7,638 bases of DNA from Solirubrobacterales bacterium (GCA_013695395.1 JACDAP010000282.1:1-7638), one strand, 5' to 3'; shown: positions 1 to 6,757, counted from the stretch's first letter. The notes: generated by a model from the sequence alone, not told the origin. Program-made: numbers and translations.

Positions 1-453
1 CCGGAGGGCCGCGGTGTCGGGCCCGCAGAAGCGGGGGAGGCTCGCGAGCAGCGCCCGCTGGGCCTCCGTCAGCCGCGGCGGGGGACCGGGGGCGGCGGGC
101 GCACCCGAAGCCTCCCCGGCGAGCACGGCGTAGAGCGCGGTCTTCGAGCGCATCCGCGGGTGCGGAGCGAGCAGCGCAAGCGCCCGGGCCGGGGTCGAGC
201 AGTACTCGTCGGCCAGCCAGAACGCCAGCTCCACCAGCTCAGCGGGCAGCGGCGGGTCGAGCACCCGGCGCGGCGCGAGCAGGGCGAACTCGGAATCCGG
301 GGCAAGGCCCGTGACGACGCCCGGGACGTCCCGACGCCCGAACGGGACGATCAGCCGGGTGCCGACCACGGCGCCGTCCGGGGCCAGGTAGTCGAATGGC
401 CCGCGAAGCACGCGGGCGGTGGTGATCGGCTCCACTTTCGCCACGCCCGACAC
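1..453 (-). CDS. priA: Primosomal protein N' (PriA), N-terminal part, cut by window start
   Basis: PriA acts in the cytoplasm on DNA at stalled replication forks and helps reload the replicative helicase. The 151 visible residues match the PriA N-terminal 3'-DNA-binding domain. They include RGPFDYLAPDG (about residues 14-24), then GTRLIVPFGRR and GVVTGLA, the typical 'FDYL-P...G-RV-VPFG-R...GVV-G' pattern. ELAFWLADEYCSTPARAL (about residues 74-91) follows, as expected after that domain. The helicase domain lies beyond the window, so it cannot be judged whether the ATPase motifs survive; many actinobacterial PriA proteins lack a functional helicase. I chose GTG at 453 because it sits 8 nt after a -10-like TATCGT. 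GTG at 444 or 435 is also possible. ATG at 483 would add ten residues that do not look like PriA. No Shine-Dalgarno sequence is visible. The gene is divergent from the PH-domain gene. Identity is confident, start less so. Confidence 0.9.
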   Translation of the reverse strand, partial: MSGVAKVEPITTARVLRGPFDYLAPDGAVVGTRLIVPFGRRDVPGVVTGLAPDSEFALLAPRRVLDPPLPAELVELAFWLADEYCSTPARALALLAPHPRMRSKTALYAVLAGEASGAPAAPGPPPRLTEAQRALLASLPRFCGPDTAALR

Positions 454-461
454 GAGGGCCC

Positions 462-471
462 ACGATAGTCT
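462..471. promoter_or_regulatory. Putative symmetric divergent promoter core for priA and the PH gene
   Basis: On the plus strand, TAGTCT (466-471) keeps the three most conserved -10 positions (T1, A2, T6) and ends 10 nt before the PH-gene ATG. On the minus strand, TATCGT (467 down to 462) also fits a -10 element and ends 8 nt before the chosen priA GTG. The two hexamers share the TA step at 466-467, so one melted site could serve both directions. No convincing -35 hexamer is seen on either side. Both transcripts would be leaderless or carry a leader of a few nucleotides. Three CACGA copies begin at 451, 461 and 475. This call rests on motif resemblance only. Confidence 0.4.
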
Positions 472-481
472 CGGCACGACC

Positions 482-937
482 ATGGAGCTGCGCGACGATG
501 AGACGATGATCTTCGACGGGCACCCGTCCCCCCGGGCCACGCTCGAGCTTTACGCCAAGGGTGACGGCCTGGCCCTCGCGGTCGGCGCGATCCTCTGGTT
601 CCTCGTCTCCCCGGCGGTCGGCGTCCTGGTCGCGCTCACGCTCGCCTTCCTGACCGTCCTCATCGGCGCGATCGCCCGCCGTCGCGTCCGCTACGTGATC
701 ACGAGCCAGCGGCTCTACATCCGCGAGGGACTCCTCTCCAAGTACGAGCAGCAGACGCGCCTGGACCGGATCCAGGACGTCTCGACCCGGCAGAGCTTCT
801 TCCAGCGGATGCTCGGCATCGGCACCGTCGACTTCGACACCGCCGCCGGGGAGAGCGACGAGGACTTCGCGTTCCACGGCGTGGCCGACCCGGGCGAGGT
901 CGTGCGCGCGGTCGACGAGGCGCAGCGCACCCCCTGA
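482..937 (+). CDS. Small membrane protein with bacterial PH (bPH_2/DUF304) domain
   Basis: This is a 151-residue protein of unknown precise role. A short hydrophilic N-terminus is followed by a hydrophobic hairpin, probably two membrane helices (about residues 29-43 and 45-64). The positive stop signal RRR (66-68) suggests that the C-terminal domain is cytoplasmic. Residues 69-147 match the bacterial PH family: YVITSQRLYIREGLL (71-85), the RIQDVSTRQSFFQRMLGIG stretch (96-114), then TVDFDTAAG. In this family the domain folds like eukaryotic PH domains, but its ligand is generally unknown. The ATG at 482 is preferred over a start at 419, because 419 would overlap priA and add an unrelated 21-residue segment. 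It is an isolated plus-strand gene between metK and priA, divergent from priA and convergent with metK. Family assignment is good; function is not inferable from context. Confidence 0.85.
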   Translation: MELRDDETMIFDGHPSPRATLELYAKGDGLALAVGAILWFLVSPAVGVLVALTLAFLTVLIGAIARRRVRYVITSQRLYIREGLLSKYEQQTRLDRIQDVSTRQSFFQRMLGIGTVDFDTAAGESDEDFAFHGVADPGEVVRAVDEAQRTP

Positions 938-965
938 GGCTGTTGATCTTTCGACGGGCTCCTAG

Positions 966-1018
966 GCGAACCGCCCGGTCTTTCCCGGTCCTAGTCGGGA
1001 GAAGACTGGGCAGTTCGC
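966..1018. terminator. Long hairpin between convergent PH gene and metK, probable bidirectional terminator
   Basis: Arms at 966-987 and 996-1018 pair over about 22 positions around an 8-nt loop (988-995, GTCCTAGT). The pairing has one bulge and two positions that form G-U on one strand and a mismatch on the other. The hairpin lies 28 bp after the PH-gene stop and 17 bp after the metK stop, where two converging transcripts should end. Neither side has a run of T, so it is not a canonical intrinsic terminator. U-less hairpins of this kind are common in high-GC actinobacteria, but whether this one terminates is inferred. Confidence 0.6.
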
Positions 1019-1034
1019 GCGGAGGGCGGCTGAA

Positions 1035-2252
1035 CTACAGGCCGGCGGCCGCCTTGAGCGCCGCGGCCTTGTTCGTGGACTCCCAGAGGAACTCCGGCAG
1101 CTCACGGCCGAAGTGGCCGTACGCGGCGGTCTTCGCGTAGATCGGGCGGTGGAGCTGGAGCTCCTCGCGGAACGCGCCCGGGCGCAGGTCGAAGTGCTCG
1201 GCGACGAGCTCGGCGATCCGGGACTTGGCGATCTTCTCGGTGCCGAAGGTCTCGACCATGACCGAGACCGGGTGCGCGACGCCGATGGCGTAGGCGACCT
1301 GGACCTCGGCTCGCTCGGCGATGCCGGCGGCGACGAGGTTCTTGGCGACCCAGCGGGCCGCGTAGGCGGCGGAGCGGTCGACCTTCGACGGGTCCTTGCC
1401 GGAGAAGGCGCCGCCACCGTGGCGGGCCATGCCGCCGTAGGTGTCGACGATGATCTTGCGACCGGTCAGGCCCGCGTCGCCGACCGGGCCGCCGATGATG
1501 AACACGCCGGTCGGGTTGACGTAGTAGTTCTCGGCCGTGTTGAGCTTGGCCTCGTCGTAGAGCTCGGCCGGGATGATCTCCGAGACGACGTGCTTCCAGA
1601 GATCCTTACGGATCTGGTCGCGCTCGACGTCCGCGGAGTGCTGGGTGGAGATCAGGAGCTTCACGACCTCGACGGGCTTGCCGTCGACGTAGCGGACGGT
1701 GACCTGGGTCTTGCCGTCCGGGCGCAGGTAGTCCAGCGTGCCGTCCTTGCGGACCGCCGTGAGGCGCTCGGCCAGGCGGTGTGCAAGCGAGATCGGCAGC
1801 GGCATGAGCTCCGGGGTCTCGTTCGAGGCGTACCCGAACATCATCCCCTGGTCGCCCGCCCCGGCGAGGTTGATCTTGTCCTCGTCGGACATGTCGCGGA
1901 CCTCCTGAGAGGTCGTCACGCCCTCGCCGATGTCCGGCGACTGCTTGTCGATCGCGACCATGACGGCCACCGCGTCGCCGGAGAAGCCGAGCTCGCCCCG
2001 GTCGTAGCCGATCTCGTTGACCTTCGCGCGGACCAGGTCCGGGATGTCGACGTAGGTCGTGGTCGTGATCTCCCCGGAGACGACGACCAGGCCGGTGTTG
2101 ACCAGCGTCTCGCAGGCCACCCGCCCGTAGGGATCGTCCGTGAGGATCGCGTCGAGGATCGTGTCGGAGATCTGGTCGGCCACCTTGTCCGGGTGACCCT
2201 CGGTCACGGACTCGGAGGTGAACAGGTATTCATTGTCGTTGAGGGGAGTCAT
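1035..2252 (-). CDS. metK: S-adenosylmethionine synthetase (MetK)
   Basis: MetK makes S-adenosylmethionine from methionine and ATP, releasing phosphate and diphosphate; it is a cytoplasmic enzyme that needs Mg2+ and K+. The 405 residues are slightly longer than the E. coli enzyme. Clear motifs are [19 protein letters not shown] (12-30, with the ATP-binding His20), GEIT (60-63), the first signature [11 protein letters not shown] (131-141), [14 protein letters not shown], and the second signature GGGAFSGKD (279-287). The C-terminus retains [10 protein letters not shown]. One oddity is SPDIGEGV at 105-112, where the family usually has SPDI-x-QGV, so a methionine-site Gln is Glu110. The ATG at 2252 is the only sensible start and lies 9 nt after a TAGTCT hexamer. 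No Shine-Dalgarno sequence is obvious, which suggests near-leaderless translation. It lies 35 bp after der and ends at the hairpin facing the PH gene. Identity is essentially certain. Confidence 0.97.
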   Translation of the reverse strand: MTPLNDNEYLFTSESVTEGHPDKVADQISDTILDAILTDDPYGRVACETLVNTGLVVVSGEITTTTYVDIPDLVRAKVNEIGYDRGELGFSGDAVAVMVAIDKQSPDIGEGVTTSQEVRDMSDEDKINLAGAGDQGMMFGYASNETPELMPLPISLAHRLAERLTAVRKDGTLDYLRPDGKTQVTVRYVDGKPVEVVKLLISTQHSADVERDQIRKDLWKHVVSEIIPAELYDEAKLNTAENYYVNPTGVFIIGGPVGDAGLTGRKIIVDTYGGMARHGGGAFSGKDPSKVDRSAAYAARWVAKNLVAAGIAERAEVQVAYAIGVAHPVSVMVETFGTEKIAKSRIAELVAEHFDLRPGAFREELQLHRPIYAKTAAYGHFGRELPEFLWESTNKAAALKAAAGL

Positions 2253-2253
2253 T

Positions 2254-2279
2254 GGGCGGACAGACTAGTGAGGCCGCCC
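2254..2279 (-). promoter_or_regulatory. Putative metK promoter core inside a dyad
   Basis: On the minus strand TAGTCT (2267 down to 2262) is a plausible -10 element, 9 nt before the metK ATG. GTGAGC (2291 down to 2286) is a weak -35 candidate with an 18-nt spacer. Around it sit GGGCGG (2254-2259) and CCGCCC (2274-2279), exact inverted repeats centred on the palindrome ACTAGT (2264-2269); all share one centre at 2266.5. This could be a repressor or activator operator, or a hairpin in the der-metK read-through RNA that covers the metK start. The 35-bp gap is too small for a known SAM riboswitch. Confidence 0.45.
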
Positions 2280-2287
2280 CCGCAGGC

Positions 2288-3610
2288 TCACTTTCGCGCC
2301 AACTCGCGGCGGCCGCTACCCCGCTCGTTGAAGTCGATGATCAGCGGGACACCGTCCATCCCGTATCGGGCGCGGAGGCGATTCTCGACGAAGTACGCGT
2401 ACTCCCGGGTGACCCGATTGCGCGAGTTCACCTGGATCGCGAAGCGCGGCGGACGCTCCCCGATCTGCGCCATGTAGAGCAGCTTGAGCCGGTGGCCCTG
2501 CTTGGCCGGCGGCTGGCGGGCCTGGGTGACCTCGGAGAGGAACTTGTTCAGCTGCGGGGTGGGGATCCGGCCGCTCATCCGATCGCCGAGGATGATCGCC
2601 TCCTCGAGGATCCGGGTGACCTGGCGCCCGGTCTTCGCGCTGGCCGTGAGCACCTTCGGGCGCAGGCGCAGCTTGCTCTGGACGTGCGACCGGTGGTACG
2701 CAAGGTCCTCTTCGGAGAGTGGGCTCTCGTCCCACTTGTTGAGCACGAGCGCGGTCGCGCAGTGCTCCTGCATGGCGAGCTCGGCCATCCGCATGTCCTG
2801 CGAGGTGACCCCGTCGGCGGCGTCGCAGACCACGATCGCCACGTCGGCCCGCTCGACCGCCCGCTGGGTCCGCAGCACCGTGTAGTACTCGACGGATTCC
2901 TGGACCAACGCCTGGCGGCGCATGCCCGCGGTGTCGACGATGATGAGCTTACGGCCGTCGACCTCCAGGGGCAGGTCGATCGCGTCGCGGGTGGTGCCCG
3001 CCACGTCGGAGACGATGACCCGGTCCGAGCCCATCCACTGGTTGACGAGCGTGGACTTGCCGACGTTCGGGCGCCCGATCACCGCCAGGCGGATGAGCCC
3101 GTCGTCGGGCTCGTCGTCGTCCTCCGGCAGCAGCTCGACCAGGGCGTCGAGCAGATCGCCGGTGCCGAGCCCCTGCCCGGCGGAGACCGGAATCGGGTCA
3201 CCGAGGCCGAGCGCGAAGAACTCGTAGGCGAGCGCCGTGTCCCCCACGACGTCGATCTTGTTGGCGGCGATGATCACCGGCAGCCCGGAGCGGCGCAGCA
3301 GCTCGGCCATCTCCTCGTCGCCCGGCCGCAGCCCCGCCTTCGCGTCGACGACGAGCAGTGCGACCTGCGCGTCGTTGATGGCGGCCTGGGCCTGCTCGCG
3401 GATCGAGCCGGAGATCGGATCGGCGTCGAGGAAGTCCATGCCGCCCGTGTCGATCAGCGTGAAGCGGCGCCCGTTCCACTCGCAGGGGATCTCCTTGCGA
3501 TCGCGCGTGATCCCCGCGCGCTCGTGCACGACGGCCTCGCGCCGCTGCGTGAGCCGGTTGACCAGGGAGCTCTTCCCGACGTTCGGGTATCCGACGACCG
3601 CGACCTTCAT
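2288..3610 (-). CDS. der: Ribosome-biogenesis GTPase Der (EngA)
   Basis: Der is an essential double GTPase that associates with the 50S subunit during its maturation. The 440 residues show two complete G domains in tandem. Domain 1 has GYPNVGKSS (7-15), ITRD (34-37), DTGG (54-57), NKID (117-120) and SAG (143-145). Domain 2 has GRPNVGKST (179-187), TTRD (206-209), DTAGMRR (226-232), NKWD (291-294) and SAK (324-326). A short acidic linker (EDDDEPDD, 163-170) joins them, and residues from about 350 to 435 form the C-terminal KH-like RNA-binding domain. The length matches the family (about 436 in Bacillus). The ATG at 3610 overlaps the cmk stop in ATGA, which points to translational coupling. metK follows after 35 bp. 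All expected GTP-binding motifs are present. Confidence 0.97.
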   Translation of the reverse strand: MKVAVVGYPNVGKSSLVNRLTQRREAVVHERAGITRDRKEIPCEWNGRRFTLIDTGGMDFLDADPISGSIREQAQAAINDAQVALLVVDAKAGLRPGDEEMAELLRRSGLPVIIAANKIDVVGDTALAYEFFALGLGDPIPVSAGQGLGTGDLLDALVELLPEDDDEPDDGLIRLAVIGRPNVGKSTLVNQWMGSDRVIVSDVAGTTRDAIDLPLEVDGRKLIIVDTAGMRRQALVQESVEYYTVLRTQRAVERADVAIVVCDAADGVTSQDMRMAELAMQEHCATALVLNKWDESPLSEEDLAYHRSHVQSKLRLRPKVLTASAKTGRQVTRILEEAIILGDRMSGRIPTPQLNKFLSEVTQARQPPAKQGHRLKLLYMAQIGERPPRFAIQVNSRNRVTREYAYFVENRLRARYGMDGVPLIIDFNERGSGRRELARK

Positions 3611-4236
3611 CGGGGAACCAACGCCACGATGCGGGCCACGACGGTCTCGATGCTCACGCCGGTGGTGTCGACCTCGACGGCGTCCTGGGCGGCTCGCATC
3701 GGCGAGGCGGCGCGGCTCGCGTCGCGCTCGTCGCGCTCCACGAGCTCGGCCACCGGGATCTCCCGGCGGCGCGCGCGTTCCTCCGGTGCGGCCGTCAGCC
3801 AGACCTTCACCTCGGCCTCGGGAGCCACGACGGTGCCGATGTCACGCCCTTCGGCCACCCAGTCACCCTCCCCCACGAGCGCCCGCTGCTTGGCCACGAG
3901 CACCTCGCGCACGGCTGGGTCCACGGCCAGCCGCGACGCGGCCTGGGAGGCCTGCGGGGTGCGGATCGCGGCCGAGACGTCCTTGCCGTCGAGCAGCACG
4001 GCCTGCTCGTCGAAGGCGATCTCGACGCGGCGCAGGTCGACGTCGGGCCGGGCGGCCCGGGCGAGCGCGGCGGCGCGGTACATCGCCCCCGTGTCGAGGT
4101 AGGTGAAGCCGAGCGCCTCAGCGGTCGCACGGGCGACGGTGGACTTGCCGGCCCCGGCGGGGCCGTCGATCGCGACGAGCATCAGCGGCCGCGGCTTGCG
4201 CAGATGTTCTGCGTGGTGAAGGGCATCGCCAGCCAT
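3607..4236 (-). CDS. cmk: Cytidylate kinase (Cmk)
   Basis: Cmk phosphorylates CMP and dCMP with ATP in the cytoplasm, feeding CTP and dCTP pools. Numbered from the ATG at 4236 (209 residues), it has the P-loop GPAGAGKST (25-33), [12 protein letters not shown] (47-58), the NMP-binding helices with [18 protein letters not shown] (129-137), the LID arginines RARRR (154-158), RDERDASR (168-175) and the C-terminal [10 protein letters not shown] (188-197). The stretch between RRR and RDERD is only about 9 residues, roughly a dozen shorter than in Bacillus Cmk, so the LID appears trimmed. The start is uncertain: ATG at 4182 would give a 191-residue protein beginning MLVAIDGP, as most relatives do, while 4236 adds 18 residues. 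Neither has a good Shine-Dalgarno sequence. It overlaps der by 4 nt and lies 164 bp after aroA. Confidence 0.92.
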   Translation of the reverse strand: MAGDALHHAEHLRKPRPLMLVAIDGPAGAGKSTVARATAEALGFTYLDTGAMYRAAALARAARPDVDLRRVEIAFDEQAVLLDGKDVSAAIRTPQASQAASRLAVDPAVREVLVAKQRALVGEGDWVAEGRDIGTVVAPEAEVKVWLTAAPEERARRREIPVAELVERDERDASRAASPMRAAQDAVEVDTTGVSIETVVARIVALVPR

Positions 4237-4360
4237 GATGGCGGTCCGTGCCCCGCTCCGCCCTGCTGACCCCGCCCTAGCACCGCGACGTCGCGCTGCT
4301 GTGGGCCGGGATGACGGTCACGGCTCGGCGACGGGTGAGACTCGGCACGTACTCGCCCGT

Positions 4361-4397
4361 CCCGCGCTGCGGGCGCACGACGGCCCTCACGGAGGGC
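4361..4397 (-). terminator. Two small hairpins just after aroA in the 164-bp aroA-cmk gap
   Basis: Three bases after the aroA stop, the minus strand reads GCCCTC-CGT-GAGGGC (4397 down to 4383), a perfect 6-bp stem with a 3-nt loop. Nine bases on comes CCCGC-AGC-GCGGG (4373 down to 4361), a 5-bp stem. No T-run follows either, so termination or RNA-end stabilisation is a weak inference. The rest of the gap (4237-4360) holds no recognisable gene, riboswitch or aromatic-rich leader peptide, and no convincing promoter; a poor -10 candidate, TAGGGC, lies near 4279-4274. Confidence 0.35.
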
Positions 4398-4400
4398 GAT

Positions 4401-5693
4401 TCAGCCGAGCGTGAGCAGGTGCTCGAGAAACCGCGGGTAGCGCGTGGCGCCCTCGTCCATGCCCACGACCTCGACGCCCTCCCGTGAGGCCATCCCGGCG
4501 ACCGCGCCGAGCATCGCCAGCCGCGGGTCGCCCTGGGCGTCGAGGCGCCCGCCGCGCAGCCCGTCGGTGCCGGTCACCGCGAAACCGTCCGCGGTCGCCT
4601 CGATCGTCGCCCCGAGCCCGCGCAGCCCGTCGACCACCCGTTCGATGCGGTCGCCCGGGCGGCGGCGGAGCGCCTCGGCTCCCCGCAGCACCGTCGTTCC
4701 CTCCGCGAAGCACCCGAGCAGCGCGAGCAGCGGCAGCTCGTCGATCGCGGGAGCGACCTCCTCGGGCCTGATCTCGGTGGCCAGGAGCGGACCGGCCGTC
4801 ACGTCGAGGTCGGAGACCGGCTCGGCCGCGATCACGACGTCGCTGGGCTCCTCCAGATCGGCGAGGACGATCGCGCCCATCCGCTCCGCGATGCGCAGGA
4901 AGGTGGTCCGCGTCCAGTTCACCGAGGTGTCGGTGACGCACAATCGGGAGCCGCGCACGAGCAGCCCCGCCGCCACGGCGTAGGCCGCGGCGCTCGGGTC
5001 GCCGGGCACCGATATCGGGTCGAGGACGAGCTCGTCCTGGTTCGTGACGCGCACCGTGGACCCGGTCCGCTCGACCCGCACCCCGGCGGTGCGCAGCAGC
5101 CGCTCGGTGTGGTCGCGCGTGGCCACCGGCTCGTGGATGACCGTCGTCCCGCCGGCGCACAGCCCCGCCATCAGCAGGCAGCCCTTGACCTGCGCGGAGG
5201 CGGCCTCCAGGTGGTGCTCGGCGGCGTGCAGCCGGTGCCCGCGCACCGTCAGCGGCGCCCGCCCGCCGTCCCCGAGCTCGATCTCGGCGCCCATGGCGCG
5301 GAGCGGGGCGAGGATCCGGTCGACCGCACGCTGCCGTAGGCCGGGGCCCCCGTCCAGGACGTAGGCGCGCCCCTCCTGGGCGGCGAGCCAGCCGGGGAGG
5401 ATCCGCAGGAGCGTGCCGGCCTCGCCGAGATCGACCGGCACGTCGACGGGCGCGGCCTCGCGCAGCCCGGTGCCGCGGACCACGACGTAGTCGGGATGCT
5501 CCTCGACCAGCGCGCCGAGCTGACGCATCGCGGCCAGGGTGGAGGCCGTGTCCGATGCGTCCAGGTACCGGCGGATCGTCACGGGCTCCACGGAGATCGT
5601 TCCGAGCAGCGCGGCGCGATGGCTGATCGACTTGTCCGGCGGCGGCTGGACGGTGCCGCGCAGCCGCTCCGCCGGGGCGACGAAGGCGCTCAC
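4401..5693 (-). CDS. aroA: 3-phosphoshikimate 1-carboxyvinyltransferase (EPSP synthase, AroA), with altered active-site residues
   Basis: EPSP synthase joins shikimate-3-phosphate and PEP, the sixth shikimate step and the target of glyphosate. The 430 residues are of normal length. Conserved features are PPPDKSISHRA (17-27; K21 and R26), LDASDTASTL (44-53), R122 (E. coli R124), ASAQVKG (165-171; Q168), TRDHTER (192-198), VPGDPSAAAY (229-238), IDELP (317-321; D318), R349 (R344) and R391 (R386). Four usually near-invariant positions differ: GNAGT is GEAGT (E91), R-V-K-E-[ST]-D-R is RRRPGDR (343-349; P346 for E341), GDHR is GDPR (P390 for H385), and the K411 position reads ATRYP (T417). The GTG at 5693 overlaps the tyrA stop in GTGA; GAGAAGGGG (5713-5705) upstream may be the ribosome site. 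A longer frame upstream is only the shadow of tyrA. The family is certain; catalytic competence is less so. Confidence 0.93.
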   Translation of the reverse strand: MSAFVAPAERLRGTVQPPPDKSISHRAALLGTISVEPVTIRRYLDASDTASTLAAMRQLGALVEEHPDYVVVRGTGLREAAPVDVPVDLGEAGTLLRILPGWLAAQEGRAYVLDGGPGLRQRAVDRILAPLRAMGAEIELGDGGRAPLTVRGHRLHAAEHHLEAASAQVKGCLLMAGLCAGGTTVIHEPVATRDHTERLLRTAGVRVERTGSTVRVTNQDELVLDPISVPGDPSAAAYAVAAGLLVRGSRLCVTDTSVNWTRTTFLRIAERMGAIVLADLEEPSDVVIAAEPVSDLDVTAGPLLATEIRPEEVAPAIDELPLLALLGCFAEGTTVLRGAEALRRRPGDRIERVVDGLRGLGATIEATADGFAVTGTDGLRGGRLDAQGDPRLAMLGAVAGMASREGVEVVGMDEGATRYPRFLEHLLTLG

Positions 5694-6727
5694 GTGACGC
5701 TCAGCCCCTTCTCGGCCACGAGCGCCCCGGCCCGGGCCGCCTCGCCGGCGGCGACCCACAGCACGACGGTGCCGTGGCGGTTGTCCTGCGTCGGCGCGAG
5801 CGACATGTCGAAGATGTTGATGCCCGCGCGGCCGAGCGCAAGGGCCAGATCGGCCACGATGCCCGGCCGGTTGGGTACGAACACGCGCAGCTCGGCGAGC
5901 GGACCGCCTTGCGTCTCGGCCTCCAGGAGCGCGCGGCGCTGCTGCGCCGCTCGTCCCTGCCACGCCTCGAGCTCACCGAGCCGGCCGCGGACGTCCTCGA
6001 GCGTCGCGATCACCTGGTCGAGCTGCGTTCCGAGCGCCGCCGCGTTCTCGGCGTAGATCTGGGCCCACAGACCGGGGTTGGCCCCCGCCACGCGGGTCGC
6101 GTCGCGGAAGGAGCCACCGGTCGCGGGCATCGCCTCTCCGCCGAGGGCGGCGTGGGCCTGGGCCACCAGCACGTTGGCCAGGACGTGCGGCAGGTGGGAC
6201 ACGGCGGCCAGCACGCGGTCGTGCTCGTGGTGCTCGATCGCCGTCGGGACCGCGCCCAGGCCCGCGACGAACCGGTGGAGCCGCTCGTAGAGCTCCCCGT
6301 CGGTGTCGGGCCGGGGCGTCAGGTACCAGGTGGCCCCGGCGAAGAGATCGGCCCGAGCGTGGGCCACGCCGGAGGTCTCCGCCCCCGCGACGGGGTGCCC
6401 GCCGATGAAGCGGGGATCGGTCGTCGCCTCGACCAGGGCGGCCTTCGTGGAGCCGACGTCGGTGACGACCGCGCCGGGCCCCGCGACGGCGAGCGCCTCC
6501 TGCACCCCTGTCGCCAGCGTCGCGACCGGGCCGGCGACGAGCAGCAACTCACAGTCCCCGGCCTCCCGCGGACTGGTCATCGGCCGGTCGATCGCTCCGC
6601 ATCCGGTCGCGGCGGTCAGCGCCTTCGGGTCGGGATCCCAGCCGAGGACCTCGGCACCCAGCCGCTCACGGGCCGCCAGAGCGACCGATCCACCGATGAG
6701 CCCCACGCCGAGCACCGCGATCCGCAC
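5690..6727 (-). CDS. tyrA: Prephenate dehydrogenase with C-terminal ACT domain (TyrA)
   Basis: TyrA oxidatively decarboxylates prephenate to 4-hydroxyphenylpyruvate with an NAD(P)+ cofactor, on the way to tyrosine. The 345 residues begin with a Rossmann motif, GVGLIGGS (7-14), and D31 after the second strand favours NAD+ (inference). DVGSTK (90-95), GGHPVAGAETSG (109-120; catalytic His111), SHLPHVLA (177-184), R212 and W221 in RVAGANPGLW match the residues known from the Aquifex enzyme. Residues from about 277 to the end form an ACT domain (ELRVFVPNRPGIVADLALAL), which in relatives binds an amino acid, so feedback control by tyrosine is likely. The start is GTG at 6727, placed directly before the Rossmann strand. 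It follows aroF by 30 bp, where a small hairpin carries a Shine-Dalgarno-like sequence, and overlaps aroA by 4 nt, supporting one aromatic operon. Confidence 0.95.
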   Translation of the reverse strand: MRIAVLGVGLIGGSVALAARERLGAEVLGWDPDPKALTAATGCGAIDRPMTSPREAGDCELLLVAGPVATLATGVQEALAVAGPGAVVTDVGSTKAALVEATTDPRFIGGHPVAGAETSGVAHARADLFAGATWYLTPRPDTDGELYERLHRFVAGLGAVPTAIEHHEHDRVLAAVSHLPHVLANVLVAQAHAALGGEAMPATGGSFRDATRVAGANPGLWAQIYAENAAALGTQLDQVIATLEDVRGRLGELEAWQGRAAQQRRALLEAETQGGPLAELRVFVPNRPGIVADLALALGRAGINIFDMSLAPTQDNRHGTVVLWVAAGEAARAGALVAEKGLSVT

Positions 6728-6730
6728 GAG

Positions 6731-6745
6731 GGGAACCTACTTCCC
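6731..6745 (-). promoter_or_regulatory. Hairpin presenting the tyrA ribosome-binding site
   Basis: On the minus strand GGGAA-GTAGG-TTCCC (6745 down to 6731) forms a perfect 5-bp stem with a 5-nt loop. The loop contains AGG, and the wider AAGTAGG is the only Shine-Dalgarno-like stretch before tyrA, ending 8 nt from the GTG. The site is either displayed in the loop or partly masked by the stem, so translation of tyrA could depend on the folding of this short leader between aroF and tyrA. The stem is small and may be fortuitous. Confidence 0.4.
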
Positions 6746-6757
6746 GCAGACGACGCC

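Noticed and set aside
239..877. Minus-strand open frame opposite the PH gene and priA start
   Set aside because: It is not in the priA frame, has no domain resemblance, and overlaps two well-supported genes.
2253..2287. SAM riboswitch upstream of metK
   Set aside because: The gap is only 35 bp and lacks room for any known SAM-binding aptamer.
2252..4102. Long plus-strand open frame antisense to der and cmk (similar ones at 1113-2477 and 5774-7558)
   Set aside because: These frames lie antisense to highly conserved genes. Their products are rich in Arg, Gly, Ala, Asp and Val with no recognisable domain, as expected of shadows in very GC-rich DNA.
4237..4400. Attenuator leader peptide or tRNA/T-box before cmk
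   Set aside because: No short frame rich in aromatic codons, no T-box sequence and no cloverleaf could be found by eye.
4387..5160. Minus-strand open frame inside aroA
   Set aside because: It is an alternative frame of aroA with very high Arg/Gly content and no family resemblance.
5694..5963. N-terminal extension of aroA by about 90 residues
   Set aside because: The extension is arginine-rich nonsense lying within tyrA in another frame. The conserved AroA start fits the GTG at 5693, which overlaps the tyrA stop.
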